NCBI RefSeq assembly: GCF_000422665.1
Contig: NZ_AUGM01000001.1
Span: 675,352 to 739,351, forward strand
Source: Ferrimonas senticii DSM 18821
GTDB lineage: Bacteria > Pseudomonadota > Gammaproteobacteria > Enterobacterales > Shewanellaceae
Direction: 5' to 3'
DNA: 64,000 bases
Shown: one piece after another, positions 32,853 to 42,560 of the stretch
Layout of the letters: each line of letters opens with the position of its first letter
Numbering within the stretch: the first letter of the stretch is position 1
Notes under the pieces: generated by a model
Databases searched by the model: none
Told to the model about the DNA's origin: nothing
The model's input: only the letters and a program-made list of their open reading frames with translations
Program-made: the position numbers and the translations under genes

Positions 32853-32918
32853 GCCAAAGAACGCCAAATCACTGGGCGTACCGCTTCGCACGGTGCGCCG
32901 CAGTTACAAAATTAGCCC

Positions 32919-33770
32919 ATGACTCACATGCTCTATCAACAACTAAATCAAGCCTCAGCCAAGCCAGAACTTTGGTCGGTCTACAACGCCGACCAACTGT
33001 GGACCACGCCCCACCTTGCCAAACAGATGTTGGCGTTTCACCTAAATGGCGACATCCCGCTGGCGTCACGTTCTTTCCAATTTATGGACAGCTCAGTGGC
33101 ATGGCTTATCGCCCAACTCGAACTGAACCAGCACTCGCGCACCATCGACTTTGGCTGCGCTGTTGGCCACTACTGTCAGCGCTTAAAAACCGCTGGGATC
33201 GGCACCGTAGTTGGATTGGACTTTTCTAAAAGTTCGATCGATTACGCCAAGCAGCAAGCGGATAAACAGCAGCTTGATATCGAGTACCACTTGGGCAATT
33301 ACTTGGACTTCCACGATCCCCGCCAATTTGACCTAATCACTTTGGTGATGTGCGATCTGTGCGCGTTAAGCCCGCAGCAGCGTAGCCAATTATTCGCCAA
33401 GTTTAAAAGCTTACTGACCAAGCACGGTGCCATTGCCCTAGATGTTTACACCGCCGAACGCTTCGCTGGATTAACGGAATCAGTATCCATTGGGCAAAAT
33501 AGCATGAACGGTTTTTGGAGCAGCAACGATTACTGGTGCATCCAAGCTAACCATCTCTATCCAGAGCAGCTCGTATCGCTGGATAAGTACACCATTTGTC
33601 AGCACCAGCATCAGCAGGTGGTCTATAACTGGTTACAGCACTTCACCCTTGAGTCGCTCAGTGACGAACTGGCCGTCCATGGGCTTGTGATCGAACATCA
33701 CTTCAGCGATCTGTGCGGCACGCCATACGCTGGCGGCGATGAACTGGCGGTAATTATCCGCCACGCCTAA
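32919..33770 (+). CDS. Class I SAM-dependent methyltransferase
   Basis: This is a 283-residue methyltransferase. Motif I is TIDFGCAVGHYCQRLKTAG near residue 72, with Cys in place of the usual second Gly. VVGLDFSKSSIDYAKQQA follows, then FDLITLVMCDLCALSPQQRSQLFAKF near 140 and a post-motif region HGAIALDVYTAERFAGL. It is of the small-molecule (Methyltransf_25) type with unknown substrate. No ribosome-binding site precedes ATG 32919 (ATG 32928 is equally possible). It is downstream of DUF748 and closed by the bidirectional terminator at 33771-33806. Confidence 0.82.
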   Translation: MTHMLYQQLNQASAKPELWSVYNADQLWTTPHLAKQMLAFHLNGDIPLASRSFQFMDSSVAWLIAQLELNQHSRTIDFGCAVGHYCQRLKTAGIGTVVGLDFSKSSIDYAKQQADKQQLDIEYHLGNYLDFHDPRQFDLITLVMCDLCALSPQQRSQLFAKFKSLLTKHGAIALDVYTAERFAGLTESVSIGQNSMNGFWSSNDYWCIQANHLYPEQLVSLDKYTICQHQHQQVVYNWLQHFTLESLSDELAVHGLVIEHHFSDLCGTPYAGGDELAVIIRHA

Positions 33771-33806
33771 AAAAACAAGGGCATGCGTTAAGCATGCCCT
33801 TGTTTT
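33771..33806. terminator. Bidirectional intrinsic terminator between methyltransferase and efflux operon
   Basis: CAAGGGCATGC / GCATGCCCTTG form an 11-bp stem with a 5-nt loop, flanked by AAAAA on the left and TTTT on the right. It serves the plus-strand methyltransferase and the minus-strand RND operon. Confidence 0.9.
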
Positions 33807-33824
33807 ATTCTCGGTGCTGCAAGG

Positions 33825-35273
33825 TTATTCAGAAGGCTGTGGCCTAACCAATAACTCCTCGACCTCCAGCTCTGGTGCTGGCGTACCGACCCAGCCACCG
33901 CCAAGGGCGCGAAATAGGGTCACTAGATTGGTTTGCTGACTCAACTGCAAACTGATCAACTGCTGCTGAGCAGCAAAAAAGCTGCGCTGGGAATCCAGTG
34001 CGTTATAGAAGCTATCGACCCCTTGGCGAAAGCGCAGATCCGACAGCTCAAAGCTTTTGCCGGTGGCCGCCACTAACGCTTGCTGGGCTTGGTATTGCTC
34101 GGCCAGAAATGCCCGCGCGGCCAGTGCATCGGCCACTTCCCGAAAGGCGCTTTGAATCGCTCCTTGGTAACTGGCCACGGCAATATCACGATTGGCCTTG
34201 GCAATATCTACGTTGGCGCCAATTTCGTTCCAGTTAAAAATCGGCAGCGTCAGGCTGGGGCTGAAGTTCCAACTGCGAGCATCGCTGGAAAACAGATCAT
34301 CCAGATCGCCGCTAAGTAATCCGGCAGTAGCGGTAAGGCTAATGGTTGGGAAGTAGTTAGCGCGCGCCGCACCGATGTTGGCGTTCTCAGCCATCAGCGC
34401 GTATTCCGCCTGCAACAGATCCGGCCGATTCAACAGCAGCGCCGATGGTAGTCCCGCCATCAATGGCGCCAGCGACTGCGCTTGAATTGCCTCCGGCATC
34501 AATGCCTCACTTACAGGCACGCCGACCAACTGCGCCAACTGGTGACGATCAGCGGCAATCTGGTTGCGAAAACGCGCCAAGTCTACTTGAGCATTGGCGA
34601 CCGTAACTTCAGCTTGAGCCACATCCAATCCTGAAACCACACCATTATCGAAGCTTTGCTGCGTCAGCGACAACGATTCTAGCTGGCTTAGTAAGGTCTC
34701 TTCCGCCAACGTCAGCAGCGACCGATTGGCCGCGAGTGACAGATAGGTGGTGGCAATTTGCGCCATCACCGTGATCTGGGTGTTGCGCCGGCCTTGCTCG
34801 GTACCAAGGTAACTGAACAGTGCTTGCTGCTCTAAATTGTCGATGCGACTGAAAAAATCCAGCTCATAACTGAGGATCCCAAGATCAACGTTATATTGAC
34901 GACTGATGGTTTCGGTACCGTTCAATGCTTCTGGCAACAATTGGTTGCTGGCACCAGCGCGCAAATCGATGTTGGGCAGGTTGCCTGTTCGCTGCACCCC
35001 ATACTGCGCTTGTGCCCGTACCAAGGTGTAGTACGCCACTTGCAAATCGCGGTTGTGGCCCAGACCCAGTTCAATCAACTGCTGCAGTTTGGGATCGACC
35101 ATAAACTGGCGCCAATCCAGCTCGGCACTGCTTTGGCCTACCTGATCGCCAATCAGGTTTTCCAGTTGCGGATCTAACGAGGTTACCTCAGGTCGCTGAT
35201 ATTCCGGTGCTAAGTTGACGCAGCCCGCAAGCAGTGCGCTCGCCACCAGCGTGACGCCCTTTACTGACTTCAT
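33825..35273 (-). CDS. RND efflux outer-membrane lipoprotein (OprM/NodT family)
   Basis: This 482-residue TolC-like outer-membrane factor is lipidated. The signal sequence ends with lipobox LLAGC (Cys 17). NLAPEYQRPEV follows, a typical OprM start. Two OEP domains are visible, with LELGLGHNRDLQVA near 75, LAQAEVTVANAQVDLARFRNQIAADRHQL-type helices, and NRPDLLQAEYALMAENANIGAARANYFPTISLT near 275-310. It is the last gene of the three-gene pump operon, its ATG overlapping the RND stop (ATGA). It would form the exit channel for the adjacent AcrAB-type pump and perhaps for the second pump at 48-52 kb, which lacks one. Confidence 0.92.
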   Translation of the reverse strand: MKSVKGVTLVASALLAGCVNLAPEYQRPEVTSLDPQLENLIGDQVGQSSAELDWRQFMVDPKLQQLIELGLGHNRDLQVAYYTLVRAQAQYGVQRTGNLPNIDLRAGASNQLLPEALNGTETISRQYNVDLGILSYELDFFSRIDNLEQQALFSYLGTEQGRRNTQITVMAQIATTYLSLAANRSLLTLAEETLLSQLESLSLTQQSFDNGVVSGLDVAQAEVTVANAQVDLARFRNQIAADRHQLAQLVGVPVSEALMPEAIQAQSLAPLMAGLPSALLLNRPDLLQAEYALMAENANIGAARANYFPTISLTATAGLLSGDLDDLFSSDARSWNFSPSLTLPIFNWNEIGANVDIAKANRDIAVASYQGAIQSAFREVADALAARAFLAEQYQAQQALVAATGKSFELSDLRFRQGVDSFYNALDSQRSFFAAQQQLISLQLSQQTNLVTLFRALGGGWVGTPAPELEVEELLVRPQPSE

Positions 35274-38200
35274 GAGCGCACCTCCTGATCATCACTGGCA
35301 GAGGAAGAGTCGTTATCCGTTTTCTTACCAGCGAATAACTGCATCACAAACACAAAGAACAGCGGGATAAAGAACACCCCAAGGAAGGTGGCGGTTAATA
35401 CCCCGCCAACTACCCCGGTGCCGACCGCGTTTTGGGCACCGGAACCGGCACCACTGGAGATGGCCAGCGGCAATACCCCGAAGCCGAAGGCCAGAGAGGT
35501 CATGATGATCGGCCGCAGTCGCACCTCGGCAGCATGCCAGGCCGATTCTAAGATCCCCTGCCCCTCATCGTGATATTGCTTAGCGTATTCGACAATCATG
35601 ATGGCGTTTTTCGACGACAATCCAACGGTAGTTAATAGCCCTACTTGGAAGTAGACATCGTTTGCCAAGCCGGTGATGTCGGTTGCAGTCACCGCACCAA
35701 GCACCCCGAGCGGCACCACCAAAATCACCGCAAACGGCACCGTCCAGCTTTCATAAAGTGCCGCCAAACAGAGAAACACCACCAGAATCGACAGCGCGTA
35801 TAACATCGGTGCTTGGTTGCCAGAGGTGCGCTCTTCACGACTAAGCCCAGTCCATTCCATCGACACCCCGTTCGGCAGTTCGGCCACCAGTTTTTCCACC
35901 GCCAACATCGCTTCGCCGGAACTAACTCCAGGTCGAGGCTGACCTTGGATCTGCATCGACGCCACGCCGTTGTATCGTTCCAAACGGGGCGAGCCGTAAT
36001 CCCAACGACTGGCACTGATCGCTTTTAACGGCACCATCTCGCCTTGGGTATTACGCAAATACCAGTCATCCAACTGCTCCGGTCCCATCCGGTATGGCGC
36101 GTCCGCTTGCACATAAACCTGTTTGACTCGGCCACGGTCGACAAAGTCGTTGACGTAAGCCGAACCAAACGCGGTCGAGAGGTTGCTGTTGACGTCGGAC
36201 AGATTAACGCCCAGCGCCTGCGCTTTGAGTTTGTCGATCTCCACCACAAATTGCGGAGTGTCATCCAAACCGTTAGCGCGCACATTCATCATGGTGGGAT
36301 CTTGATTGGCCTGCTGCAAAAACTGATTGCGTGCCTGCCCTAACGCTTGATGACCGGCACCGGCACGGTCTTGTAGATGCATATCAAAACCGGTGGCGTT
36401 ACCAAGTTCAATAATCGCCGGCGGCACAAAGGCAAAACCGAGCGCTTCTTTGATGCTAAACAGGAAGCCCTGAGTGCGCGCCATAATGGCGCTGACATGG
36501 GCATCGGGAGAGGTACGCTGATCCCAAGGTTTTAGGTTTAAGAACATCATCCCAGCGTTGGCGCCTGCACCAGCAAAGCTGAACCCCGCCACCGAGAAGA
36601 TCGCATCAACGGTTTCGGTCTCTTGGGTCAGCACGTAATCTTCGATTTTGCGCAGCACCGCAAGGGTCTGATCTTGAGTCGCACCCGCTGGCAGGTTGAT
36701 CATCCCCATCATGATCCCCTGATCCTCATCCGGCAGAAATCCGGTCGGCAACTTTGCTAAAAAGCCACCAGCCACCACCGCCAACGCAACGAACGCCAGC
36801 ATCGACAGCTTGACCTTGTGAGTCATCGCCTTAACGCCGTTAACATAGCCTTTGGTAAGTCGTTCGAAGGTGCGATTAAACCAGCCAAAGAAACCGCTAT
36901 GACTGTGTTCGGTATGGCGCATCAGCGAGACGCACAAGGTTGGCGATAAGATCAAAGCCACCAGTACCGACAAGCCAACGGCGGTGACGATAGTGACCGA
37001 AAACTGGCGGTAGATGATGCCAGTGGTGCCGCCGAAGAATGCCATCGGCACGAACACCGCACTCAGCACCATACCAATCCCCACCAAGGCACCGGAGAGT
37101 TGCTGCATCGCCTTGCGGGTGGCCGCCAATGGGCCAAGGTGCTCTTCGGTCATCAACCGTTCAACCCCCTCCACCACCACAATGGCATCATCAACCAACA
37201 AGCCGATCGCCAACACCATGGCAAACATGGTTAGGGTGTTGATGGTGTACCCCAGTGCCAACAGCACCGCCACCGTGCCCAGCAACACCACGGGAACCGC
37301 AATGGTTGGAATCAAGGTGGCACGCAGATTCTGTAAGAACAGGAACATCACCAAAAACACCAACACCACCGCTTCAATCAGGGTGTGGACCACGTTTTCA
37401 ATCGATAGATTGATAAATGGCGTGGTGTCATACGGCAGCGCCATCTTCAGCCCTTCGGGAAACAGTGGCTGTAACTCCTGCAGTTTTTGATTTACCAGTT
37501 CCGCGGTATCCAAGGCGTTCGAGCCAGTCGCCAGTGCCAGCGCCAAACCGGCTGCTGGCTTGCCATTAAACCGCGCCGAGGTTTGATAGTTGGAGGCACC
37601 AAGTTCAATGCGGGCGACATCGCGCAACAGCACCCGAGAACCGTCGTCGTTGACCTTGACCAAGATCTGCTCAAATTCGTCTACGTTGGTTAACAGCGAT
37701 TGCACGCTGATGGTGGCGTTTAATTGCGAATCTGGCAGCAGTGGCGCCGCCCCTAGCTGACCGGCAGAGATCTGGCTGTTTTGCGCGGCAATGGCGGCAT
37801 TAACATCCGATGGCATCAAGCCGTAGCTCTCCAGCTTATTAGGATCAAGCCAGACCCGCATCGCATAGCCCGCGCCAAACAGAGTCACCTGACCGATGCC
37901 GTTAACCCGCGCCAACGGGTCTTCCAAATTACTGGCGATAAAGTCGGCAACATCAATATTGCTCATGCTGCCATCTTCAGAATAGATGGCGATCACCTGT
38001 AAAAAACCGGCGCTGGCTTTCTCGACTGTAACCCCCTGACGCTGCACCGCTTCCGGCAACGAAGCGGTTGCCGCCGCCACTTTGTTTTGCACCTGCACTT
38101 GGGCAATGTCCGGATCGGTACCGGCCAAGAAGGTCAAAGTGATGCTGGTGCTACCAAAGGAATCTGAGGTAGCGGCAATGTACTGCAGGTTATCAAGGCC

Positions 38201-38410
38201 GGTGAGCTGCTGTTCAATCACCTGAGTCACTGTTTCTTCAGCGGTTTTCGCCGAGGCCCCGGGATAGGTGGCGGTCACCTGAATTTGCGGTGGCGCAATA
38301 TCGGGATATTGCGAAATCGGCAGTTGTGGCAGCGACAGCAAGCCCGCCAACATCAATAGGATCGACAGCACCCACGCGAATACTGGTCGATCAATAAAAA
38401 ATTGAGCCAT
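35270..38410 (-). CDS. RND multidrug efflux transporter, HAE-1 (AcrB/MexB) family
   Basis: This 1046-residue inner-membrane proton-drug antiporter matches AcrB in length and layout: MAQFFIDRPVFAWVLSI start, 12 helices and two large periplasmic loops. The proton-relay pair is in IGLLVDDAIVVVEGVERLM (helix 4, about residues 402-420), and GLSSKNAIMIVEYAKQ (about 970) supplies the Lys of helix 10. FLPDEDQG near 565 and the PPAIIELGNATGFDM-type binding-pocket region are also AcrB-like. It follows the membrane-fusion gene by 8 nt (GAGGTAG ribosome-binding site). Substrate range is unknown; no regulator gene is adjacent. Confidence 0.95.
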   Translation of the reverse strand: MAQFFIDRPVFAWVLSILLMLAGLLSLPQLPISQYPDIAPPQIQVTATYPGASAKTAEETVTQVIEQQLTGLDNLQYIAATSDSFGSTSITLTFLAGTDPDIAQVQVQNKVAAATASLPEAVQRQGVTVEKASAGFLQVIAIYSEDGSMSNIDVADFIASNLEDPLARVNGIGQVTLFGAGYAMRVWLDPNKLESYGLMPSDVNAAIAAQNSQISAGQLGAAPLLPDSQLNATISVQSLLTNVDEFEQILVKVNDDGSRVLLRDVARIELGASNYQTSARFNGKPAAGLALALATGSNALDTAELVNQKLQELQPLFPEGLKMALPYDTTPFINLSIENVVHTLIEAVVLVFLVMFLFLQNLRATLIPTIAVPVVLLGTVAVLLALGYTINTLTMFAMVLAIGLLVDDAIVVVEGVERLMTEEHLGPLAATRKAMQQLSGALVGIGMVLSAVFVPMAFFGGTTGIIYRQFSVTIVTAVGLSVLVALILSPTLCVSLMRHTEHSHSGFFGWFNRTFERLTKGYVNGVKAMTHKVKLSMLAFVALAVVAGGFLAKLPTGFLPDEDQGIMMGMINLPAGATQDQTLAVLRKIEDYVLTQETETVDAIFSVAGFSFAGAGANAGMMFLNLKPWDQRTSPDAHVSAIMARTQGFLFSIKEALGFAFVPPAIIELGNATGFDMHLQDRAGAGHQALGQARNQFLQQANQDPTMMNVRANGLDDTPQFVVEIDKLKAQALGVNLSDVNSNLSTAFGSAYVNDFVDRGRVKQVYVQADAPYRMGPEQLDDWYLRNTQGEMVPLKAISASRWDYGSPRLERYNGVASMQIQGQPRPGVSSGEAMLAVEKLVAELPNGVSMEWTGLSREERTSGNQAPMLYALSILVVFLCLAALYESWTVPFAVILVVPLGVLGAVTATDITGLANDVYFQVGLLTTVGLSSKNAIMIVEYAKQYHDEGQGILESAWHAAEVRLRPIIMTSLAFGFGVLPLAISSGAGSGAQNAVGTGVVGGVLTATFLGVFFIPLFFVFVMQLFAGKKTDNDSSSASDDQEVRS

Positions 38411-38418
38411 GAGCTACC

Positions 38419-39561
38419 TCACTGCGCCAGTTGCTCGACGCCACCAACTGGGGCCCCGGGGCGGACAAACTGCAATCCTTCAAGAATCACCCGCTCGCCA
38501 CTGCTAAGGCCAGAGAGCACCAACCAACTGTTGCCACGCATCTCGCCAACGGTCACTGGCCGCGCTTCCACCACATTGTCACTGTTTAGCACCATCACCG
38601 TCGCCGCCCCAGTTGGAGTCCGGCTAACCCCTTTGGCGGGGATCAAGATGGCGTTTTCGCGGGTTCCGGTCACCAGTTCAGCACGGACAAACATCCCCGG
38701 TAGCAGCAGCTCGTCAGGGTTGGCGAAGGTGGTGCGAATAGTAAAGGTGCCGGTGGAGGGGTTGACGTTGATGTCGGCGAACTGGAACTCTCCTTTTTGC
38801 TGATAGCGGCTGCCATCTTCAAACAGCAGTGATACCTCGGCAGCATCGCTTTGATTGCGCACCAACTCACCAGAGGCCCAAGCTCGGCGTAACTCAGTTA
38901 AGGCACCGGTAGACTCGGTAACATCAACGAAAATGGGATCAAATTGCTGGATGGTTACCAGCGGCTGCGATTGGTTGGCGGTAACCAAGGCACCGGCGGT
39001 CACGCTAGAGCGGCCAACTCGGCCACTGATTGGCGCAAATACCTTGGTGTATTGCAGATTAATGGTTGCTGTTTCCAGTGCCGCCTCGGCGGTATCTATC
39101 TGCGCTTGCGCCTGTTCAAACTGCGCTTGGGCATCATCAAAATCCTGTTTCGATACCGCTTGCGAATTCACCAAAATCTGAAACCGCTCTGCCTTGGCCT
39201 TGGCGGTTTTCAGATTTGCCCGGGCCTTGGTGATGTCCGCTTTCGCCCGAGCCAGATCCGCTTGATAAGGGGCCGGATCGATTTGATACAACTGCTGGCC
39301 TTGTTCAACCAACGCACCTTCGGTAAACAACCGCTCCAGCAAAATGCCACTGACCTGCGGCCGCACTTCCGCCTCTAACGACGCTAAGGTGCGTCCCGCT
39401 AGGGTGGTAGTCATTTTTAGCGGCTCTGGGGTAACGGTGATCACCCCAACTTGTGGTGGTGGAAACCCCTGTTGCTGCGGTGGTGCTTCACCGCAGGCGC
39501 TTAGCAGTGTCGCCACTGCCAGCACCATCCACCAATGAACTCGCGTTTGCCAGCGCGCCAT
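38419..39561 (-). CDS. RND efflux periplasmic adaptor lipoprotein (AcrA/MexA family)
   Basis: This is a 380-residue membrane-fusion protein. The N-terminal signal has lipobox LLSAC (Cys 23). The domain order is barrel-sandwich hybrid (EVRPQVSGILLERLFTEGALVEQGQQLYQIDPAPYQ near 65-100), alpha-hairpin coiled coil (about 100-165), second lipoyl half (APISGRVGRSSVTAGALV), and beta-barrel/membrane-proximal domain (LLPGMFVRAELVTG). It is the first gene of the operon adaptor-pump-channel. ATG 39561 follows AGAGGGG. Confidence 0.94.
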   Translation of the reverse strand: MARWQTRVHWWMVLAVATLLSACGEAPPQQQGFPPPQVGVITVTPEPLKMTTTLAGRTLASLEAEVRPQVSGILLERLFTEGALVEQGQQLYQIDPAPYQADLARAKADITKARANLKTAKAKAERFQILVNSQAVSKQDFDDAQAQFEQAQAQIDTAEAALETATINLQYTKVFAPISGRVGRSSVTAGALVTANQSQPLVTIQQFDPIFVDVTESTGALTELRRAWASGELVRNQSDAAEVSLLFEDGSRYQQKGEFQFADINVNPSTGTFTIRTTFANPDELLLPGMFVRAELVTGTRENAILIPAKGVSRTPTGAATVMVLNSDNVVEARPVTVGEMRGNSWLVLSGLSSGERVILEGLQFVRPGAPVGGVEQLAQ

Positions 39562-39640
39562 AGTGCCCCTCTAACTTTTGCTTACCTAAGTCTGCATAAA
39601 GTTAGTAAACGCACTGAGGTTTGGTGGATTTTCACCAGCA

Positions 39641-39671
39641 ACAAAAACGCCTTGGTGATAACCAAGGCGTT
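39641..39671 (-). terminator. Intrinsic terminator of the DUF4105 gene
   Basis: AACGCCTTGGT / ACCAAGGCGTT form an 11-bp stem with a 4-nt loop; on the minus strand it is followed by TTTTGTT. It lies 12 nt after the stop codon. Confidence 0.87.
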
Positions 39672-39682
39672 GTTCAAGCCAG

Positions 39683-41557
39683 TTAGAAATAGTGATAGAG
39701 GGTCAAACCGCCATGCCAATCATCGCCGTGCCAGTGGCGATAACCGGTTTCACTGCGCAGCGCCCAGTTAGTTGCCAACTGCCAGTGCCAACTGGCGGTC
39801 ACTTTGGCGTTGTGGCTGTCACTGCCGCTGGTTAATGCCAACCACTGGGCGGCGATCCCAAAGCGGTGCTGCGGCACCGATTGCCACAACACACCGCCAC
39901 TGATCCCGGCGCCCAACACAGCTTGTTGGTCGGTGAGCGCGCCCACGCTGAGTTCGGCACTGACCATTCCGTAATAGTGCAAGCCGTCGGTTTCGCCCCA
40001 CGCTTTGCCGTAGCCGCCATGCGCAAACCAGCGACCATCGAGTTCGGCTTTATTTGGCATGCGGTCAAAGCCAACCTGCACCTGCCAGGCGGCGTTATCA
40101 AACACCTGATTGCTTGGCGCCAATGCCATCGCTTCGACTATGGTTAACCGCTCAAGCTGCCAGTGCTGCTGTTGGCTGTAACTTAGTTGGGTATCTAAGA
40201 AGCTGATCTTGGCGCCCGGGATAAAGCCCTGCTGAGAGTCCAGCAGATCGTGATAGGCCAAACGTCCCTCAAGCGTCAGTAGCCCGCCCTGCAGCTGGCT
40301 GTGACCGCCGCCACCACCGATTCGAGCAGAACCATGACCGCGCTCCGGCGATACCTCAGGCTGCACCACTGGATTAAAGGGCGATGGCGTCTTAATTCGA
40401 CTGCGCTGATACAGTAATTGAGTTAACTGCCTGGCGGTCGGATCCCGCTCTAGTCCTAAATCATACAGCTCGAAATTGAGCCATTCATAAGCTAACTCTA
40501 AAATCGCCGCCCGCTGCGGATCGCTGTACTGCGCCGGATCAGGATACTGCCCCTGTTTCGCCAACTGCGCAGCACCAAACAACGTCGGGTCCAGTTGCTG
40601 CGCTTGGTCCAGCAAACGGGTTCCGAATGATTCTCGATAAGCCGGCGGCTTAATTAAATCCGCTTGTGCCAACGCCGCCACGGTATCACTGGGGATCGCC
40701 ATTAGTGGAAATTGATTGACCAACTCCAGATCGTCACGGGCCAGTTCCAACAATGCCAATAATTGGTACGAGCAATTTTCATCAAGGAAGTAATAATCAA
40801 ATTCAGCGTGGTGCATCTCCCACAGATGCAACAAAATTCGATGAACTTCGGCTTCAGAAAATTTCAGTGGATATTCCCAAATATCACGCGATTCAATATC
40901 GTTATATTCGCGCACCTTACGATAATAAGGCATCACCGTATAACGTCCGGGATATTGGCCAAATAAGCCCTTCATCGCATACAGCATTGGATTATCTTGG
41001 CCATCCGGCTCTGCGGCAAAGTTGACCGCATAAGCGACCAATTCACTGTTGCGGTTTTGCTCTTTGGCATCAACCCGCAACAAGGTGTGGCCAAACATCG
41101 ACGATGGGTTGTTCATGTACGCCGTTGGAAACACCAAGGTCAGCCCCTGCGGCGCCAACGCCTGTTGCCATTCAAGCAGCTCTGGGCAATTAAGTTCGGC
41201 GGCTTGCCCTAACTGCTGTTGCAGCCAAGTGTAACGGGCGGGAAAAGCACAGCGCATCTGCTGCGCCTTGGCATCATCGGCCTGATACAACGCGGCAATG
41301 GTCGCTTGCAACTCTTGTTGCGGTGAATATTTACCGTTAGCGGCCAGGTAAAACTCAGCGCTATCAACTGTGCCGCCATAGCCGCCAAAGGTCTGCGGCA
41401 AATAGTGGCCTAATTTTAACCAGTATCGTTGCTTGGCCAGTCGTTCCACATCAAACTGCGGCGGTTCAACCTCGCCGTGAGTTGATGCCAATACGGGTAA
41501 TGCGAAAAGTAAGCCGCAGCCAATCAGCCACCCTTTATTAATTGCCGCCAAGTTCAT
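39683..41557 (-). CDS. DUF4105 periplasmic/outer-membrane-associated protein
   Basis: This is a 624-residue exported protein. A signal peptide (residues 1-24, GLLFALPVLAS) precedes the DUF4105 domain. The conserved FPTAYMNNPSSMFGHTLLRVD is near 142-162, followed by YAMKGLFGQYPGRYTVMPYY, and YYFLDENCSYQLLALLELAR near 255-275. The Ser/His/Cys-rich motifs resemble NlpC/P60-like or Lnb-type hydrolase cores. The C-terminal ~220 residues are rich in amphipathic strands (GGHSQLQGGLLTLEGRLAYHDLL onward, ending in YHYF) and look like an outer-membrane barrel. The function is unknown. It commonly neighbours DUF3015, as here. Confidence 0.83.
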   Translation of the reverse strand: MNLAAINKGWLIGCGLLFALPVLASTHGEVEPPQFDVERLAKQRYWLKLGHYLPQTFGGYGGTVDSAEFYLAANGKYSPQQELQATIAALYQADDAKAQQMRCAFPARYTWLQQQLGQAAELNCPELLEWQQALAPQGLTLVFPTAYMNNPSSMFGHTLLRVDAKEQNRNSELVAYAVNFAAEPDGQDNPMLYAMKGLFGQYPGRYTVMPYYRKVREYNDIESRDIWEYPLKFSEAEVHRILLHLWEMHHAEFDYYFLDENCSYQLLALLELARDDLELVNQFPLMAIPSDTVAALAQADLIKPPAYRESFGTRLLDQAQQLDPTLFGAAQLAKQGQYPDPAQYSDPQRAAILELAYEWLNFELYDLGLERDPTARQLTQLLYQRSRIKTPSPFNPVVQPEVSPERGHGSARIGGGGGHSQLQGGLLTLEGRLAYHDLLDSQQGFIPGAKISFLDTQLSYSQQQHWQLERLTIVEAMALAPSNQVFDNAAWQVQVGFDRMPNKAELDGRWFAHGGYGKAWGETDGLHYYGMVSAELSVGALTDQQAVLGAGISGGVLWQSVPQHRFGIAAQWLALTSGSDSHNAKVTASWHWQLATNWALRSETGYRHWHGDDWHGGLTLYHYF

Positions 41558-41629
41558 TCACTTCCGGATTATTATCTAATTAAATTGAGCAACCCTTAGC
41601 TAGCTTAAAAGCTGGTCAATTTAATCAAA

Positions 41630-41660
41630 AATAAAAGTGCCAGAGAACTCTGGCACTTTA
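41630..41660 (-). terminator. Intrinsic terminator of the DUF3015 gene
   Basis: The AAAGTGCCAGAG / CTCTGGCACTTT 12-bp stem with a 2-nt loop is followed on the minus strand by TATTTTTGA, 20 nt after the stop codon. Confidence 0.88.
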
Positions 41661-41680
41661 TTTATTACGCGTCGCGTTAA

Positions 41681-42166
41681 TTACAGCGCGTAAGCAGACA
41701 GAGTGTCGCTATCAACCAGCATGTTGTTGATGTTTACCATTACGTCGTTAGAAGTAACGTTGGCCGCCGCGTAGATGGTGCCGAAGTTGTCTTGGGTCAT
41801 TGAGGTAAACAGCACTTTATCAGCATCTTGGATGCCCCAAACCTGTGCCAGAGTATCCAAAGTTTCACCTTCGCCTTTAGCGATATCGCGAGCCAGGTTG
41901 TCCATGTTGCCGTCGATGAACAGGGCAATCTTCTCACGAGAGTGAATGGTGCCGTTACCATCACAACCCAGGGTACCCAGAGAGATACCGAAAGTTTGGT
42001 TACCAGAAGTACCGTTGGTAGTTGCCGCCAGCACTTTGAATACTTTGCCCTTCTTACCGTCGAAAATCATGGTGCCCAGACCACAGCCAACATCCGCGTC
42101 AGCCATAGCAACACCAGAGAACGGCAGAGTAGCTGCCAGCAGGGAAACAGCAACAAACTTTTTCAT
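41681..42166 (-). CDS. DUF3015 periplasmic protein
   Basis: This is a 161-residue protein with a cleavable signal peptide (MKKFVAVSLLAATLPFSGVAMA). The mature start DADVGCGLGTMIFDGKKGKVFKVLAATTNG and GNQTFGISLGTLGCDG are DUF3015 hallmarks, with two cysteines likely forming a disulfide. It has no known function. ATG 42166 has AAGGA at good spacing; longer in-frame starts are rejected. It has its own terminator; DUF4105 lies downstream on the same strand with about 120 nt between. Confidence 0.88.
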   Translation of the reverse strand: MKKFVAVSLLAATLPFSGVAMADADVGCGLGTMIFDGKKGKVFKVLAATTNGTSGNQTFGISLGTLGCDGNGTIHSREKIALFIDGNMDNLARDIAKGEGETLDTLAQVWGIQDADKVLFTSMTQDNFGTIYAAANVTSNDVMVNINNMLVDSDTLSAYAL

Positions 42167-42560
42167 TAGAATATCCTTAACAATTAAACGCTGATCTACC
42201 GGATCAGTCCGCAGATAATAGTAAATTAACTGCGGCAACTGTAGAAATATTTATTCAAGAGGATTTGCTTGATCAGCTTGGATTAACAAATGCAGTTATT
42301 TTGTACAGCTTTATTGTGCCCTGTTTGTCATGACTGTTATTCATGCAGGGTCTTCAATAAACGCTTTACCGGCGCTGGCAAATGTCACTCTGGCTATGAT
42401 CACAAAGTTACCAATATTGTTACGATGATCACTCTCCTTGCGAATAAACCAAATAACCTTTCGATGCCGCCATTATTGCTGGCTATGTTATTGCCGTCGC
42501 CGTGGCGGATACTTGGTGCCGCGATTGACAACCTAATTCTGGCGACAAGGAGTACCACTG
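42167..42560. other. Divergent intergenic region ahead of DUF3015 and the ECF operon
   Basis: This holds 394 nt without a convincing gene. Two exact copies of ATGATCAC lie at 42396-42403 and 42425-42432, 29 nt apart (about three helical turns), suggesting a regulator site. CCCTG/CAGGG flank a short inverted segment at about 42318-42351. A 103-codon plus frame (42290-42601) overlaps the next gene, lacks a ribosome-binding site and was not accepted. Confidence 0.35.

Noticed and set aside
36000..39600. Several 60-160-codon plus-strand frames within the RND operon
   Set aside because: All are antisense shadows of the efflux genes with no family pattern and no start signals.
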